Below, piece after piece: positions 45,690 to 58,899 of a stretch of 64,000 bases of DNA. The notes below the pieces were generated by a model. It had not been told where the DNA came from, did no database searches, and worked only from the letters and a program-made list of their open reading frames with translations. Source of the stretch: Pseudoscleropodium purum (lineage: Eukaryota > Streptophyta > Bryopsida > Hypnales > Brachytheciaceae); assembly GCA_963969395.1 (NCBI GenBank), contig OZ017797.1:33108001-33172000 (forward strand). The letters run 5' to 3'. Position 1 is the first letter of the stretch. Each line of letters starts with the position of its first letter. Position numbers and translations under genes: made by a program.

Positions 45690-45960
45690 TTGCAATTGAA
45701 TGTCAAATCTAATAATTTTCTACATAAATTTTGGTCAATTCATTTTGGAGAGAAAAAAATACAAAATACAGGTAGTCAAACCCAAAATATGTAGTTTTCC
45801 TTTCTTTCATTAATTTAAGGGGGATATTTTTGTCTTTTTGGATGGTAATGTGTCTCTTAAATCCCTTCATATTTGTATCAATAATCCAAAAGTATACTTT
45901 AAGATTGTGAAATATTAAAAGAGACACCATTTGTACAATGAATTAAGTAAGTTGGGGGAC
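45690..45960. repeat. Family F repeat, copy 2
   Basis: It matches 58900-59150 and 14960-15200 by eye. Boundaries and class are unclear. Confidence 0.4.
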
Positions 45961-47469
45961 ACCTTACTTGTCTTTAAGGATGTGTACAAGAGTCTTCAAC
46001 AACTTCAAGGAAGGATTCCTAGTTTTCTACTAATATATCATCTTTCATATTCCTTTCTTCATCAAAAAAGTTGGAGGAATGCAATCTCTCTAATGTGACT
46101 CTAGCTATTGAATTATTTTTTTTTAATATGCAAAAAATGCATGGTAATGTTCATTAGGTTAAAATAATGACTTTTCAACTCCATTTCAACCCTATCTACT
46201 CTTATTCTATACTATAGGGCAAAATTATATTTAGAAGTAGGGATTGTGGTTAGATTGGGGTAATTTTTAGTTTCCATGCCTTAAATCTACCTTAGATCAT
46301 GTAGAGATTTTTTTATATAATTTTCCAATGTAGTGATGTACCTTAGATAGATTCAATTCTTAAAGGACATTCTTCCACCAACAATTCAAATTGCTTAGTA
46401 TAAGTGGGAACTTCAAAATTCATAAAACAATGCAAAAATAATGCATTATGAAAAAAGTTTGGTATGTCATTGTGAGCAAACAACCAAGGGTATAATTTAT
46501 AGCATCTACTTATTTATTCAAATACCATGTCTATAGGTCCACAATGACCCTAAACTACCAGATGATGGTTGTGAGGTACCTGAACCGAATAGTATGGTTG
46601 CGGATTCGATACTTGGTGGCAAGAGGTTCTCTACCTAGAGTGAAATCAACTTCTTTCCCTAACGGACCCCTTGTAGTGTGTTCCTTCAACACGCTTGTTT
46701 AAAAAAAATACCATATCTATAAAGCATATAAATTGTAATTTTTCATTTTTGTGAAAAAAATGATTGTTACAATATTTATAATGAAATATAAAAGTCAAAT
46801 AGATATATCATACCATTCTAATATGTAAAAAAAAAGTACAATCAATTTGAAATTTTTTTTTTAAATTGGTAATTAAAATAAAGAATATTATTATAGCATC
46901 CGATATTTTACTTTTCATTCTATTCTAGGCTATAAAGTGTAATGTATGAACATAGAATGAATTAGTATACAAATTAGAATTGTATGATTTTTTTCTACTT
47001 AAATAGAATGAGAATGAGAAAAAATCATTGAAATTTGAATGTTATAAAATTTAGAAAATAGGCATATATAGAAAATATAAAATATTGCATGATTTGGATT
47101 CTAAAATGTAGAGATTGTAATAATACACTAAGCTTTTATAAGCAAATCAAACAAGTTTTGAACAAATATTAGATTTGGATAAAATCAAATTAATTTCAAA
47201 TATTGTAGTATGGAAAAAGACTTGGATAAAAAAACCCAAGGAATTCCCTAGTGATGGTTCTTTTATTTGGAAAAGGTCAAATAGTCTATTGTTTTGTTTT
47301 TAAGGTCACTTTTATTGTAGATATTCATTCAACTTAGTGTTTTAAAGTTTAAATATTAATTAAATTATATATAAATGTGAATGTGTAATGGGATTCATTA
47401 ACTAATGCTAGTAGTTTATCCAATTTCCAATGAATGCAAACTCCATCATATATTGTGTAGTCCTATGCT
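45961..47469. other. AT-rich stretch with a tRNA-like fragment
   Basis: Around 46555-46650 a less AT-rich segment contains GATGATGGTTGTGAGG and, 30 bases on, GCGGATTCGATAC, resembling the A and B boxes of a tRNA-derived SINE. The T-arm cannot pair, so it is not a functional tRNA. Nothing else recognised. Confidence 0.25.
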
Positions 47470-49570
47470 AGTGTGCTAATGTCAAATTGGTCGGGTATGT
47501 CAAATAGTCTAGGTTGGTCAAATAGTTTTATGCCTTATAATGCATTCTATTGACCTAATCAAAGAGCCACATATAAAATTTAGATAAGCCATCGTCCTTA
47601 ATTAATTCTTCATTGTAATTCATGGGAGTTGATCAATTGGTCTAGTAAGCTAATTACTATTTATGTAGGATGCATATTTCCAAATTTGTAATTGTTAGTT
47701 AGTCCCAGTATGCAAAGTATGCAAAGGTAAGAATAATTAGCTATTATTTTCACTCTAGTCAATTTGTCTTATATTCTTTCTTCCTTGTTCCTGCTCCATC
47801 CATTCCAGCAAGTCAATTTGTCATGCTAAATAGCTTAAATTCCTCAACATGACTTTAGTATGGTCAATTGGTCTTACTATGCTAAACTACAATTAATTTT
47901 ATTGTTTATTAGAATTTTTATGTAATCACTACTTGCCATTAGTAAGGTCAATTTGTCAAGCACATTGGCTCCTATCAAACCTACTAGTCAATTGGCTAGT
48001 CTACTCTAATTTTCAATTTCTAATCTCAACTTGACCAATGTTCTATCACTTAAATTGACTAATTGACATCTCAACTACCAACACCAACCCAAGAGATCTT
48101 CCAAGTAGCTTGGTCGATTTGCCTTGATCTCCAACATTTGCTTTGCTCTTCATCTGATTGTCAATTTGTTCGCTTTTTCACAACATAACAATATGAATTA
48201 ATTCAATTATCAATCGTTCACATCCTTTTCACTCACTAAGACAATTAGACTTCCACAACAACTACGGCTCTTACATGCACAAATAATTAGATCAACTATT
48301 TTACTAACCAATTGCCTTTTACTATATGATTGAACTTTATATTTCCATAATTAAGCAATTGGACAGTTAATTGCATACTTTCCTTACACTCCTTGACCTT
48401 CAATTACAATTGATAAGCAATTGACTATTAGATTGGTTAACACAAAATATTATTGGCATACTGATTTCAATTAAATCTCTTGTCTACTTGACTCTCTAAA
48501 TCAACACATACCCTCTCTACTTGACATCTCAAACAATAGGCCATAACATAGTTACTGATATTAAACTTAATCAGCTATTTGACAAGAGGCTACACAAATA
48601 AATAACCAATAATTGGTTTTCTAATACTTGTAAAACTTCTACAGACCATTTGTCTTCTACAGCTCTCTTAATTGACCATTAGACATCACTTTTTAATTGA
48701 GCAAATTTGACCTTACCTGGACTTACTTACTCACTCGTTTAATTGACTTAAAGACCAACTGAAAATGATACCAAACCCTAGTAGACTTGTCTACTTTTTC
48801 TCATAGACAAGTAGACATTAAAATATTATCACTCATAGTGCCAATCATTGGCTAAAAATAATTGTCTAATTGACTCAAATACTCCAGTTCTTTCATACAA
48901 ATTAAATGTTGCATCCTTCGCACAACAATGTTTATTTGACATAGAATTAACACAATTTAGTCTCAGCCTGACTAATTGACTATCCATCAATGAAACAATT
49001 GCCAATTTTTGGGTTATATTAAAGAGATTGTTGTGCTCACATTTTCATTCAGCCATGCTCTCTTAGTAGGACTAATAGACTTAACAACAAAATAAAGACA
49101 ATGTCAATCCCTAGCTAATTGTCAAACACATCACTCTGCCAATCTCTAGCTAAACGAACAATTTGACTCTCCGTTTAATCCTCAACTATGCATACAACAC
49201 CTGATTAATTGACTTACTCACCAAAATTCAGCCTCAAACACTTAACTAGACTATTTACTTTATAGATGCTCTACTTTTGACAATTAGACAACAAGCAAAA
49301 CTAAGACCCTCACTAACTTGCTTGATCATTGTCTCACATACAAAATTCTCCAATCTAGACATACAATCGCCAATTTGAGAACTACAATTCTCTCAAACTT
49401 GTTTTTACATTAAAACTAATAGACTGATGTATAACAAAAACAAAAAGAGATATCACCAATAACTAACTAGTACTTTACAAATTGATAAGTCAATCACTAG
49501 CTACACAAAGAAAATTAGACACACAAAAATTAGACAAATAGACAATTGTATTGAAAGAATGCACAAGCAC
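47470..49570. repeat. Array of GTCAATTNGTC-like motifs (array 2)
   Basis: Motifs such as GTCAATTTGTC, GTCAATTGGTC, GACTAATTGAC and GACAATTAGAC recur about every 50-80 bases across 2 kb. The plus strand is rich in C, A and T and poor in G over the second half. The core resembles array 1 in reverse. No ends, target duplication or coding region are evident. Confidence 0.5.
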
Positions 49571-50799
49571 AATTGACAAGGTGGCTATCACTGCAAACAC
49601 TTGAGAGAGAGTGTGAGCCCTCAAGTTGGCACTTGGAACTCTAAATTTATTTTTTGCAAATGTTTTGCAACATTTAGCGAATATTTATGCAAATATACAT
49701 AAATTACACTATTTGAGTGAAATTGATAGCAATTCCTACTAATAGAGTTAGAAGTCCTCTTGGAAGTAGGAAATATGTTTTTCAACATGTTTCCACACTT
49801 TTCAGTGTTAGTTGAGAGATTGTGGGGCTAAAATATTATGTTTGAGTGAAACCAAGGATATGAGAGTTGGTTAGATCTAATGTCTTATCCATGTAACAAA
49901 TGACCATTAAAGTACATGTGACAATTTGGCTAAACATAATAGTCTATTTTTAGTTCTAAAGAGTGCAATAGTATGTGGAATCCAATTCATAGAGAATTTA
50001 GATTCTTTGTGTTAATCTTGTAGGAAACTACTAAAAATCAACCAAAATCAAGAGTAGACGGAGGAAAGAAAGATTGGAACTTACAAAGAGGTGCTTTTAG
50101 GATAAAATCATGCTAGGAGGTCAATAGAAGAACCAGTCATCTATGACAAACCTTGGTACCAAAATAATTTCCTCTCGAGGTGAAAATTTATAAAAAATTG
50201 CTAATTTTAGCATCTTCATGAATAGTGCAATTGAAGATTTGGTTTTGTCCTAAGGTTTTCAGGATTCCATGAAGGTTGCCCCCAAAGTTTCAGGACTTTA
50301 CAAGCTTCTATGATGACTTCATAGAAAGTCAACTACGTTTGTAATTCCTAGTAAATTCATAGAAATTACCGAGAGTGCAATAAAATCCCACAAAAAATTA
50401 GATTAGTGTTTTGTATGCAAAATAAACACCCTATTAATTTTGAAGACTTTCTAATAGGCATAACTACTAGAATTGACAACAACATCGGATTTTCTAAAAA
50501 ATTACAAAATTGTTGCAGGTTGACTGGTGAAACAAGAGCTAACAATCTCTGATTAATGCAAAAAAGGGATCTTCTCTTACTTTCTTGAAACTTCTAAACA
50601 AACCTAGCCACTCAAATTCTTCAAAAATCACGAATTCCAAGAATTAGAGTTTTCATTTTTCTTTGGAATTACCGTGAGTGATTTTTACATCAAAGAATGG
50701 CTTAGGAAAAAGAGGAAGGAAGTCCTCTAGACTAATTTGGATTTTTTGAACGCAATGGAGCAATTCATTTTGTGTTTGAAGTTGTTCCCTAAAAGATAG
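49571..50799. other. AT-rich intergenic stretch
   Basis: No gene or repeat family recognised. Confidence 0.4.
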
Positions 50800-51530
50800 A
50801 GAAGGTTAGCTCATAGTTTGACTTTTTTAGCGTAAATTATAGTAAGTTAAAGTCAAATTCCTAAATATCTTAGGAAAAATCTAAAATATGATATGATTAG
50901 ATTTCCAAACCTTTCTTTAAAAAGTCAATTTAGACTTATAAGGGTTATTTAAGAGTTGACTTTAGGTTAAATACAAAATATTTAGAGTTAATTAGGATTT
51001 GAATCCACAAAATCTTTCAAAAGTCAACGGATTTGATTTAGGCATTATTCTCCTAGGGTTAATTGAAGCTTTTAAGGAACTTGCTTGAGAACCTTCCTGT
51101 TGACTAAAGAAAGATGTATTGGACAAATATCTTAGGGTAGATTAGAGTAGTTTAAGAAGTTACTTTAGGTAGAAAACAAAATACCTCATGGTAAACGAGG
51201 AGGTGAATCCTTTCCCATGGGTATATAAGGACCCTCCCTCTTTGTTTCTTATAACCTATTTCTTAACCCATTTTCTTTGGTGCCAAGGCTCTAGCACATG
51301 TTATCTTGTACCGACATGTTGTAGGACACAAATTCATTCTTGATACACCACCATTATTGGGGTGACCAAATTTCTGCTCGATTCTTGTTCTTATGTTAGT
51401 AGAGGAAGTTTTTAAGGACTTTAGGTTCCTTTAAGAACTAACAATCCTTGCTAATAAGTTGTTGAAGCTATTAAGTTTGTTTGATTGTGTTTTTCTTTAG
51501 AGTATTGGAAGTTGGATTCCCAAACTCACC
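50800..51530 (+). mobile_element. Possible degraded LTR
   Basis: A strong TATA box, GGGTATATAAGGACCCTCCC, lies at about 51220-51239. Some 300 bases later TTGTGGTATTGAAAGAGG (about 51533-51550) recalls the TGGTATCAGAGC primer-binding site of plant retrotransposons, complementary to initiator Met-tRNA. The preceding 400 bases hold repeated TTAGG/AAGTTGACTTTAGG words, as in some U3 regions. No gag or pol domain is recognised downstream, so a solo or truncated LTR is the most that can be said. Confidence 0.3.
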
Positions 51531-51624
51531 AGTTGTGGTATTGAAAGAGGTACTTTAATTTAAAATTCATAAGGTGGCAAAGCTAATCTTTGACAAAAGT
51601 TTTTTTGATCAATTCGCATTGTAC

Positions 51625-51980
51625 AATGGAGTTGGTTTGATTTTAATCCTAAAGTTCGGTTTAAACATTGTCATGCGTACTTCCTTTAGGTGTTAAAACT
51701 TGGATACTAGAATTGATTTGATTTTAATCCTAAAGTTTGGTTTAAATGCTATCATACGTACCTCCTTTAGAAATTAAAAATCCAAACAAGCTCTTGATTG
51801 AATTAGCCTAGGGTCACTCCTGCACGGTGAAGCTTTAGCCTTTAATCTTTTGGAATTACAATGAAACCTTAAAAAGGCAAAGCTATGGTTCTAAGAGAAA
51901 TACTTTAGGTCAAAATCTTTGACAAAGTTAGCTTGAAGTCACCCTCGCATGACGAAGCTTTGACTCTAAACCTTGAGAAA
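51625..51980. repeat. Two local tandem duplications
   Basis: Units around TTTGATTTTAATCCTAAAGT start about 85 bases apart (near 51637 and 51717). Then GTCACTCCTGCACGGTGAAGC is repeated as GTCACCCTCGCATGACGAAGC about 120 bases later. Confidence 0.6.
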
Positions 51981-53209
51981 AATAGTACATAACAAGTTTT
52001 GACTTGTTAGAAGCTATCTAATCTCAAATACCACTAAATTCCTTCTTTTTCTTCTTTGAACTCTCTCTTGATATCCCTTTCTTTCCAAAATCTTTGTCTT
52101 AGAATTTGCTAAGAACCTTGAATTAGAATCCACTCGTTAGATTAGTTAGAAAAATATCCCTAAAACAACCCAAAAACATTAGCTAGTTACTTTTGCTTTA
52201 TTTGATTGATTTGTTAATTAGTTTAGACTATAATTCCAACCTCCAACCCATTAGTTAGAATGACTTAGTTAAGTTTATATTCCAAAAATCTATAAAAATT
52301 AGATTAGATTTAGTTTTTCTTTTATAGCTTGATTTATCTACCGAGTTCTAACTTTTATAATTAATGAGTTTTGAAGTATCCAAATTTGATTAGGAAACAT
52401 AAAAAACAAAGTGTCCATTGCTTGCAAGGCTAAATAATACTATGTTTAAGAAACCCCATTGAAAATCACTAATATTGCCTCTAAAACTTGTGTGCATGTT
52501 TTTACTCTAGGGGTGGAGTCAAAAACACTCAGAGAGCTACAAACAATTAGTCTTATACTTCTTGGTCCGTAACCTCTCTAGTAGCCGTTGTTCATTTGTC
52601 TCTAATTGCCGTGTTTCTCCATCAACCCTAACTCCTCTCATCCGACTATGTAATACTCCTTTTTACATTGGTATGACTAATTGACCTTACTTTTATTCTA
52701 AACAACTTTTAAATCTAAATTAACTACTCCACCGGTCTTTTTCTTCAAAAATTGCAAAAATAACACTAAAAATTATGTTTACAAATATTTAATAATTATT
52801 GTCTTTGAAATATCCAAAATAAAATTCAAGAAAAATTGTAAAAAATAATGAATGAAAAGATGTTAATGTGATGGAATCCAATGCATTAGAAAAGTTCTAA
52901 ATACTTTGAAAGAGTATTGACCATCACAAATATTAAAAGAGTATTAACCATCACAAATATGAAATTCAATTTTATTTCAATAATGATTCTATACAAATAC
53001 AAAGGTTATATTGAAAAAATATTGAAATTGGCATAAAAAATTTATCTTTCGAGAAACACTATCTTTTGTAATTATGTTGCCTTCCTGCCATAGTCCTTCC
53101 CCCCAAAACAAGTTGTTGATTGCAATTTGAAAAAAATCCCCCTAATCCACCCCCCGGTTGTTAGATTTGATATTAAAGTTGGCCATTGGATTTAGATCAA
53201 CTATAAATT
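51981..53209. other. AT-rich intergenic stretch
   Basis: No gene or repeat family recognised. A C-rich patch lies near 53098-53155. Confidence 0.4.
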
Positions 53210-53350
53210 TTAGTTGTCCCAAATGGATATAAAATATAGGTACAACATACAATATAGAATATGATAAAAATTACAATACAAAATATGAGTCCACAATATG
53301 GTACAAAAATATGAATACAAATACAAATATAGAGTTCGACTGAAATATCC
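53210..53350. repeat. Degenerate ATATRAATACAA repeat, inverted partner of 56140-56300
   Basis: Words such as ATATAGAATATG, AATACAAATACAAATATAG and GGATATAAAATATAGG recur. The reverse complement of this series appears at 56140-56300, so the two patches face each other across 2.8 kb that includes array 3. Confidence 0.5.
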
Positions 53351-54869
53351 CATATCAAATGCATTGGGGAATTGATTTAAAAAAATTCAAGTATATGGGA
53401 GGAAGGGGGGATCTACAAATTATATTGAAAATTTAATTTAATTGAAAATTTGAGTGGTGTAAATTTTAATTGATAGTGAATGTATGCTATAGTTATAAAT
53501 TAGTTAATACCGAGAAGATGCACAAATTGCATCTTTTGGATGCATAGCGAATACTAAATCTCTACACTATCCACTTTCAAGACTACTATACAATTTCATT
53601 ATTATCGTGTTTCAATTTCATTGAATCAATAGAATCACCATGTTTGCAAATTCAATACATTGGTAATACAAATTCAAAATTGCATTTGCATTGCATTATA
53701 AACATAGTGTTTTTTTCAGTTTACTAGAGTTGGATTTTCAATTCAAGATTGCTTCCAAATGTAGGATGAAAATGTGCTAGGATGAATTCATGATCGTTCA
53801 AATAGATGAAGTTGTGGAAGTCAATCATGATAGTATGCATTGAATATAATAGATTTTATAACAACAAATTGTAGCACTATGCATTGAATGTCATAGATTA
53901 CAATATTTAGTTGAAATGTATGTTTCTTACAATCAATACAAAAACTAGGATATTCTATCTCTGTTGGATGTTGATATTTCAACCAAAAAGTCAAGCTGGT
54001 AGGAAAAATGGACAGTATGAAATTGATAGGATTGACATGGTTGAAAAATCATATATGGAAAGATCAACAATGTGTTTGAAAATGAGTTGGACCATACAAT
54101 CATACAAAAAGGAACAATGTCTAATTGTAAGGTACTTCACATTAAATTATCTTTGACCAATTGGAGTCAAGTGACACCTTTGCGTTATAATTGAATAAAT
54201 TGTAGTACAATATTAGCTTTTGACTAATATAGAATTAGATTTTGAGGAAACTAGCATTCTTCAATATATTTTAAGTGATTTTTTATACATTGTCAATAAC
54301 AATGTTCTGAAGCTTCAATTCCATACTAATCAAATAGTGAGTAATTAATGTAATCCAGCCTTACTGAATTATAATTAATACCCAAAAGATGTTTGCATCT
54401 TTTGGATTTATGTTTATATGACAAAAGAGTCAATTTGAGAGAAACCACATATGATTTCCAAAAAGGTTGCATATGACATCATCCCATTGGTTGTTAAACT
54501 TTACAAAAATTTTAGAAGGGGTACATATGTAATTTTCCTATTGGTTGTCCTATTTTTGAATAAAAATTTGAGCAAATCCCTTGTATAAAATGATTTCATA
54601 AATTCAATTTGTGAAATCCATTCCAACTGCCTATATTTGTATTTTTGGGGAACCTAGGGAATTTGCAAACTACATAGGATATATGTAAGGAGAATTTATA
54701 TCCTTTCTTTAAAAACAAAACCCAAGCTAGGATTTGAACACTAGGAGGTAATTTAATTTTCTACAGAATAAATACAATTCTAAAATACCACCAATTGCAA
54801 GATTGTGAATTGAACAATTTCCTATTATGTATCATCAACTATAGTTATAGAACTGCTTATCACAAACAA
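53351..54869. other. AT-rich stretch with two related hairpins
   Basis: CCAAAAGATGTTTGCATCTTTTGG at 54382-54405 is a perfect 10 base stem with a TTTG loop. A similar segment with AAGATGCACAAATTGCATCTT at about 53513-53533 lies in the same orientation, and both follow TTAATACC. No gene recognised. Confidence 0.45.
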
Positions 54870-56130
54870 TCTGTCTTTGCTTCTTCAATTAATTCAATTA
54901 ATATTCCACTTCATCTTCCTTCACTTGCTCCACTTTGCTCCTTGCTTGCTTATCCTTTTTAATTGCATCTTCTTTTATTTCCATAATAATCTCTTGTATT
55001 TCGCACTCCATTTTTATATTATTCATTCTTTCGCAAAATTGACATTTCTTTATCTTCTTTGTCCATCTTTATGTTATTTTTAATCTTTATTTTATTTTTA
55101 TTTTTCTATTCCCTATTTTTTATTTATTTTTATTTTATTTTAAAATAATATCTCTCAATTCCCAATCGGATTTATTATATCGTAATCACTCAGGAACTCC
55201 CGATCGACAATAGATATTGCTCCCATTTTCAATTGGAATCACTCTTTATTTTGAACTCAATTTCACTTCATAGTTTGCTTGGTACAGATCTTTTCCAATT
55301 GGTATGAAGGTTTCAATTTCCCCCTATCAATCTTGTCCTCACAATCATTCAACAGATGCTTTAATTTCTTTCAATTGACTTGATTCAATTAATTCCCAAT
55401 TGTAATCCAATTTCAGTCATAGTTATTCTCCCAATTGCTCATCCAGATCCACTTTCACTTTCCCTATTAGTAATCTACACTCATCATTCTCCACTCTTCA
55501 CAGTAATCTCCAATTGAATTTTATATGAACTCACAATTGATTTTTAATAATCTTCTTAATTCCACAATTCACAAAATTCAGCATAGTTATCAATCTCTCC
55601 AATTGGTTCTCACAACATTCAATTCCATTCACAAATCATTCCATCACATACAAAAAATTTCACAACAATCATTTCACTCAAATACCATCCATCTAGTTCT
55701 TCTCCATTCCAATTGTCATACATAGTTCAATCTCATGCATCCAACAATATCACATTCACATTGTATTACACATTTCAACTTCCCTATACACATTTCATAA
55801 ACACAATTGTACTCACACTCACACATACAATTGGCAAATTCACTGTATTACAAAACAATAAAACTACACAATAGTTTTTACTTCCAACAATTAGAAGGAA
55901 CTTCTACAACACTGCAACGGAGACTAGGAAACAATTGGGAAGAAACTGAACCTAAGTACTCAACCTACACCGATTTGAAATTTTGAATCCACCAATTGAT
56001 GATCTACATGCTTGTTAATATCTATATTGTATACAATCGGTAATATGCCACATAGAAACTCACTGAAACACTGCCAGTTGGTAAAAACCATAAACTAACA
56101 AAAAAAAACTACCAATTGACAAAAAAAAAT
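54870..56130. repeat. Array of CCAATTGG-like motifs (array 3)
   Basis: About 20-25 occurrences of CAATTG or CCAATTGG and close variants lie in 1.25 kb, in sequence rich in C, A and T and very poor in G on the plus strand. There is no coding region. The core is related to arrays 1 and 2, with a shorter dyad. Confidence 0.5.
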
Positions 56131-56139
56131 GAACACAAT

Positions 56140-56300
56140 CAGACTACAAGATATCTATATTTTTTTTGTGAGTATGTATATCTTCCATATTTATATTCTA
56201 TATTTGTATTTTGTAAGCATATCCATATTTGCATTTGTATTATGTAGTCAAAAATTGTATCTGTATTCTATATTCGTATTCTATATCCAAATTTGGATAG
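56140..56300. repeat. Degenerate TATTCTATATTTGTATT repeat
   Basis: Tandem-like words of the form TTCTATATTYGTATT. It is the inverted counterpart of 53210-53350. Confidence 0.5.
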
Positions 56301-56883
56301 CCAAGAATGTCAATTTTTCCAAAATATCATCTACATTTAGGATTTTTTTCCTAATTTATAGCTATCAATGGCTATTAATTTTTTCAAGGGTAGAGACTAG
56401 AGAGGGAAGAATTGAAATATAAACATCATATTTACATCTTCTTGATTATAGTGAGTAACGTTTTTATTAAGCCAATATATTGGATACATTGAGATGCTTG
56501 GAAAAAAAATCTAAATAACATCTAAATTCCATATTCCATTATTGCGCTCTAGATAATTCAATAGAAGAAGAAATGTAAACTTAGTGTTTTTAAGTCAAAA
56601 TAAATTATAATCTAACAAGAATCCAAAAAAGATATATTTGATTCACTTTTGAAGGTTGTTCTTTTTTTCCCCATCTAGACATGAAATCATTAAGGACCTT
56701 GCACAAATACTACAAAGCACTAAGTAAACATTTCAAATTACTAAAAATTAAACAAAAATTATTTTTTCAAGATACTAATAAAAATGTACTTCATCCATTC
56801 CAAATATGTTAAATGTTTGCAATAAACTATTGAAAATATGTATCATTCATCTATTGCATTTCAACTTTTTCAAGGATGAACTC

Positions 56884-57387
56884 TTAACCCCTAAAAGGAC
56901 CAAAGCTCAATGGAGGACAAAATCAATTTGAGCAAGTTCCTACAATCTCAATTTACGTTATGATTTTTTTCAAACTCTTAAAGAGAGCAAAATACACTAG
57001 CTTCTTATGAATTAACTTTTATTTCAATTGGTGCCCGAGAGCAAAAGTTATGCCATTCTAAGCATAATTTATACCTTATTGGGTAGCAAAAAAAATCTAC
57101 AAATTTTTTTAATAAATTTTATTTTATTTTTATAGATCATATTTTTGTCTACATAGAAATCTTTGATTCATTTCATTTGGATTAGTGATGTGAAAGTTAT
57201 GAAACATCTTTTTTGTTGGACAACCATAGTATCTTCTTCTAAATGTAACATATTTTGTATTCATTTTTTAACTAAATTTTCACAATTCTTCAAAAAAAAT
57301 AAAGTAGTTTTGCAAGCTTTAGATTGATTGCTAGAGCAATTTCACAATTGGAATTGGTGTATTTCAATTCCATCTTAGAGATATTAA
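56884..57387. mobile_element. Partial TTAA MITE
   Basis: TTAACCCCTAAAAGGACCAA is a typical family A left end. The following interior is short and reaches the TTAA that starts the next element. The right terminus is not recognisable. Confidence 0.5.
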
Positions 57388-58088
57388 CCCCTAATTACCT
57401 AGCTGCCCATATATTGTTGATCCAAAATTCCAAGTTCGTTTTGGTGTGGGCAATGAAATTTCTTTGACTACTAAATTATTGTAACATGTATTATTAAAGG
57501 TTAACTATTTGAAGCTTTTCTTTTTTATTGAAAAAGGTAAATATTTGACTTTTGAGAGGTACAAAAAAGCCATATATATTACCATTGGTAGAAGAGTAAA
57601 GCTTGAAAATTTTATTTTATTTCTTGGCTTTGAGCAAAGCTTTCCAATTTCATTCAATTTGATTCTAAAAAATTGTACATATCCATGTGCTTTTGAAAAT
57701 AGTCCTAATAGAAAGAGTAATGTGTTTTCATGATTTTCACCATTGAAAATTTAAACATGATTTGGAGTAATTTGCGATTTATACTTGACAAAAAAGTTGC
57801 ATTTTAGCAATTGCAAGGTGGATTGTGTAATGAGTTTGATAGCTATCAAACATTTTGGAGAAGGGCAAAATATTAATAATAGGATACATATATTTTTCTT
57901 CTTAAAATACCACAAAAACTATGCAATTTTATGTTCATAATCTATAAGCACATTAATAATTAAGCTCTTTAAACATCTATTTTGAAAATAAAAACTCATT
58001 TTGTTGAGGATAACTATAAGCCTATGCTCTTTAATTTTTTTTTTATAGGAAAAACACACTTGGAAAGGCATAGGCACTTACGGATTAA
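57384..58088. mobile_element. Family B TTAA MITE, copy 2
   Basis: Left TTAACCCCTAATTACC, right GGCACTTACGGATTAA. The body matches 9297-9984. It carries a 74-codon frame with no recognised domain. Confidence 0.65.
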
Positions 58089-58264
58089 CAACTTAGTTTT
58101 TCCTTCTATTTCATATTGACTACTTCTATTCTACAAATTTTTTAAGGATGAAGAATAATCGTTTTTTAATTCATTTTTTTCCTAGACTCTAAATTCAATT
58201 CTTCATGATAATTTGAAAAAAATTCAAACACTATAGTGCAAAAAAATTAAATTAAGAAGGTTCA

Positions 58265-58515
58265 AAGTCAAATAATATAGTCATGTAAGGTCCAAAAAAA
58301 CTTATTTTCTCAACTTCAAATGCAAATATCTTGCAATCTACAGAGCCAAAGTTTCTGAAATTTCATCCACACATTTTTATTCTAGTCTAGTGCAAAATCC
58401 TATAGTTATATATGCAACAAGAATATATTTTCATAGTTTTTGGCTCTTTGCAATAAAAATGGCAGTTTTGAGTGTTTTTTTGATGAAAAAGAGGCCATGG
58501 TCTTTTAAGAATTAA
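58265..58515. mobile_element. Partial family A fragment
   Basis: The segment from the word GCAAATATCTTGCAATCTAC to AAAAATGGCAGTTTTGAGTG matches the right third of family A, with the end degraded to TTTTAAGAATTAA. Confidence 0.5.
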
Positions 58516-58899
58516 ACAACTATAAGAAATTAGATATACAAAATGATATCTATCTTCTAGAATATAAATTATATATAATAAAATATAGAAAGGCATATAT
58601 CATTAGATGGATAATTAAGACATTTGAATGTTTCATTTGGATGTCATTTCACCATCTAGACCTTATTAATTTATCATGTGCAAAATATGTCACTATTCTA
58701 TAGCTTCACAAATGATTATGCAAGAGGTGCAACAATGATTCATATTGGGAATGTTGTAGGTCTTCAGATTTGTTTCAATATAAGGACAAACTTTAGTCAC
58801 TACTATACTATAAATTCAAAGACCTTCTAAAGTAGGATGATCCATTGTTATTCTTTTGGTCATTGCACATATCTAGCTTGATTGGATTTAGAATTCTTT

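Noticed and set aside
46555..46650. tRNA gene
   Set aside because: A GATTCGATAC box is present but the T-arm and acceptor stems cannot pair. At most it is a degraded tRNA-derived SINE.
47470..49570. CRISPR array
   Set aside because: The repeated motif is short, degenerate, irregularly spaced and in both orientations, with no constant repeat or spacer length, in a plant-type context.
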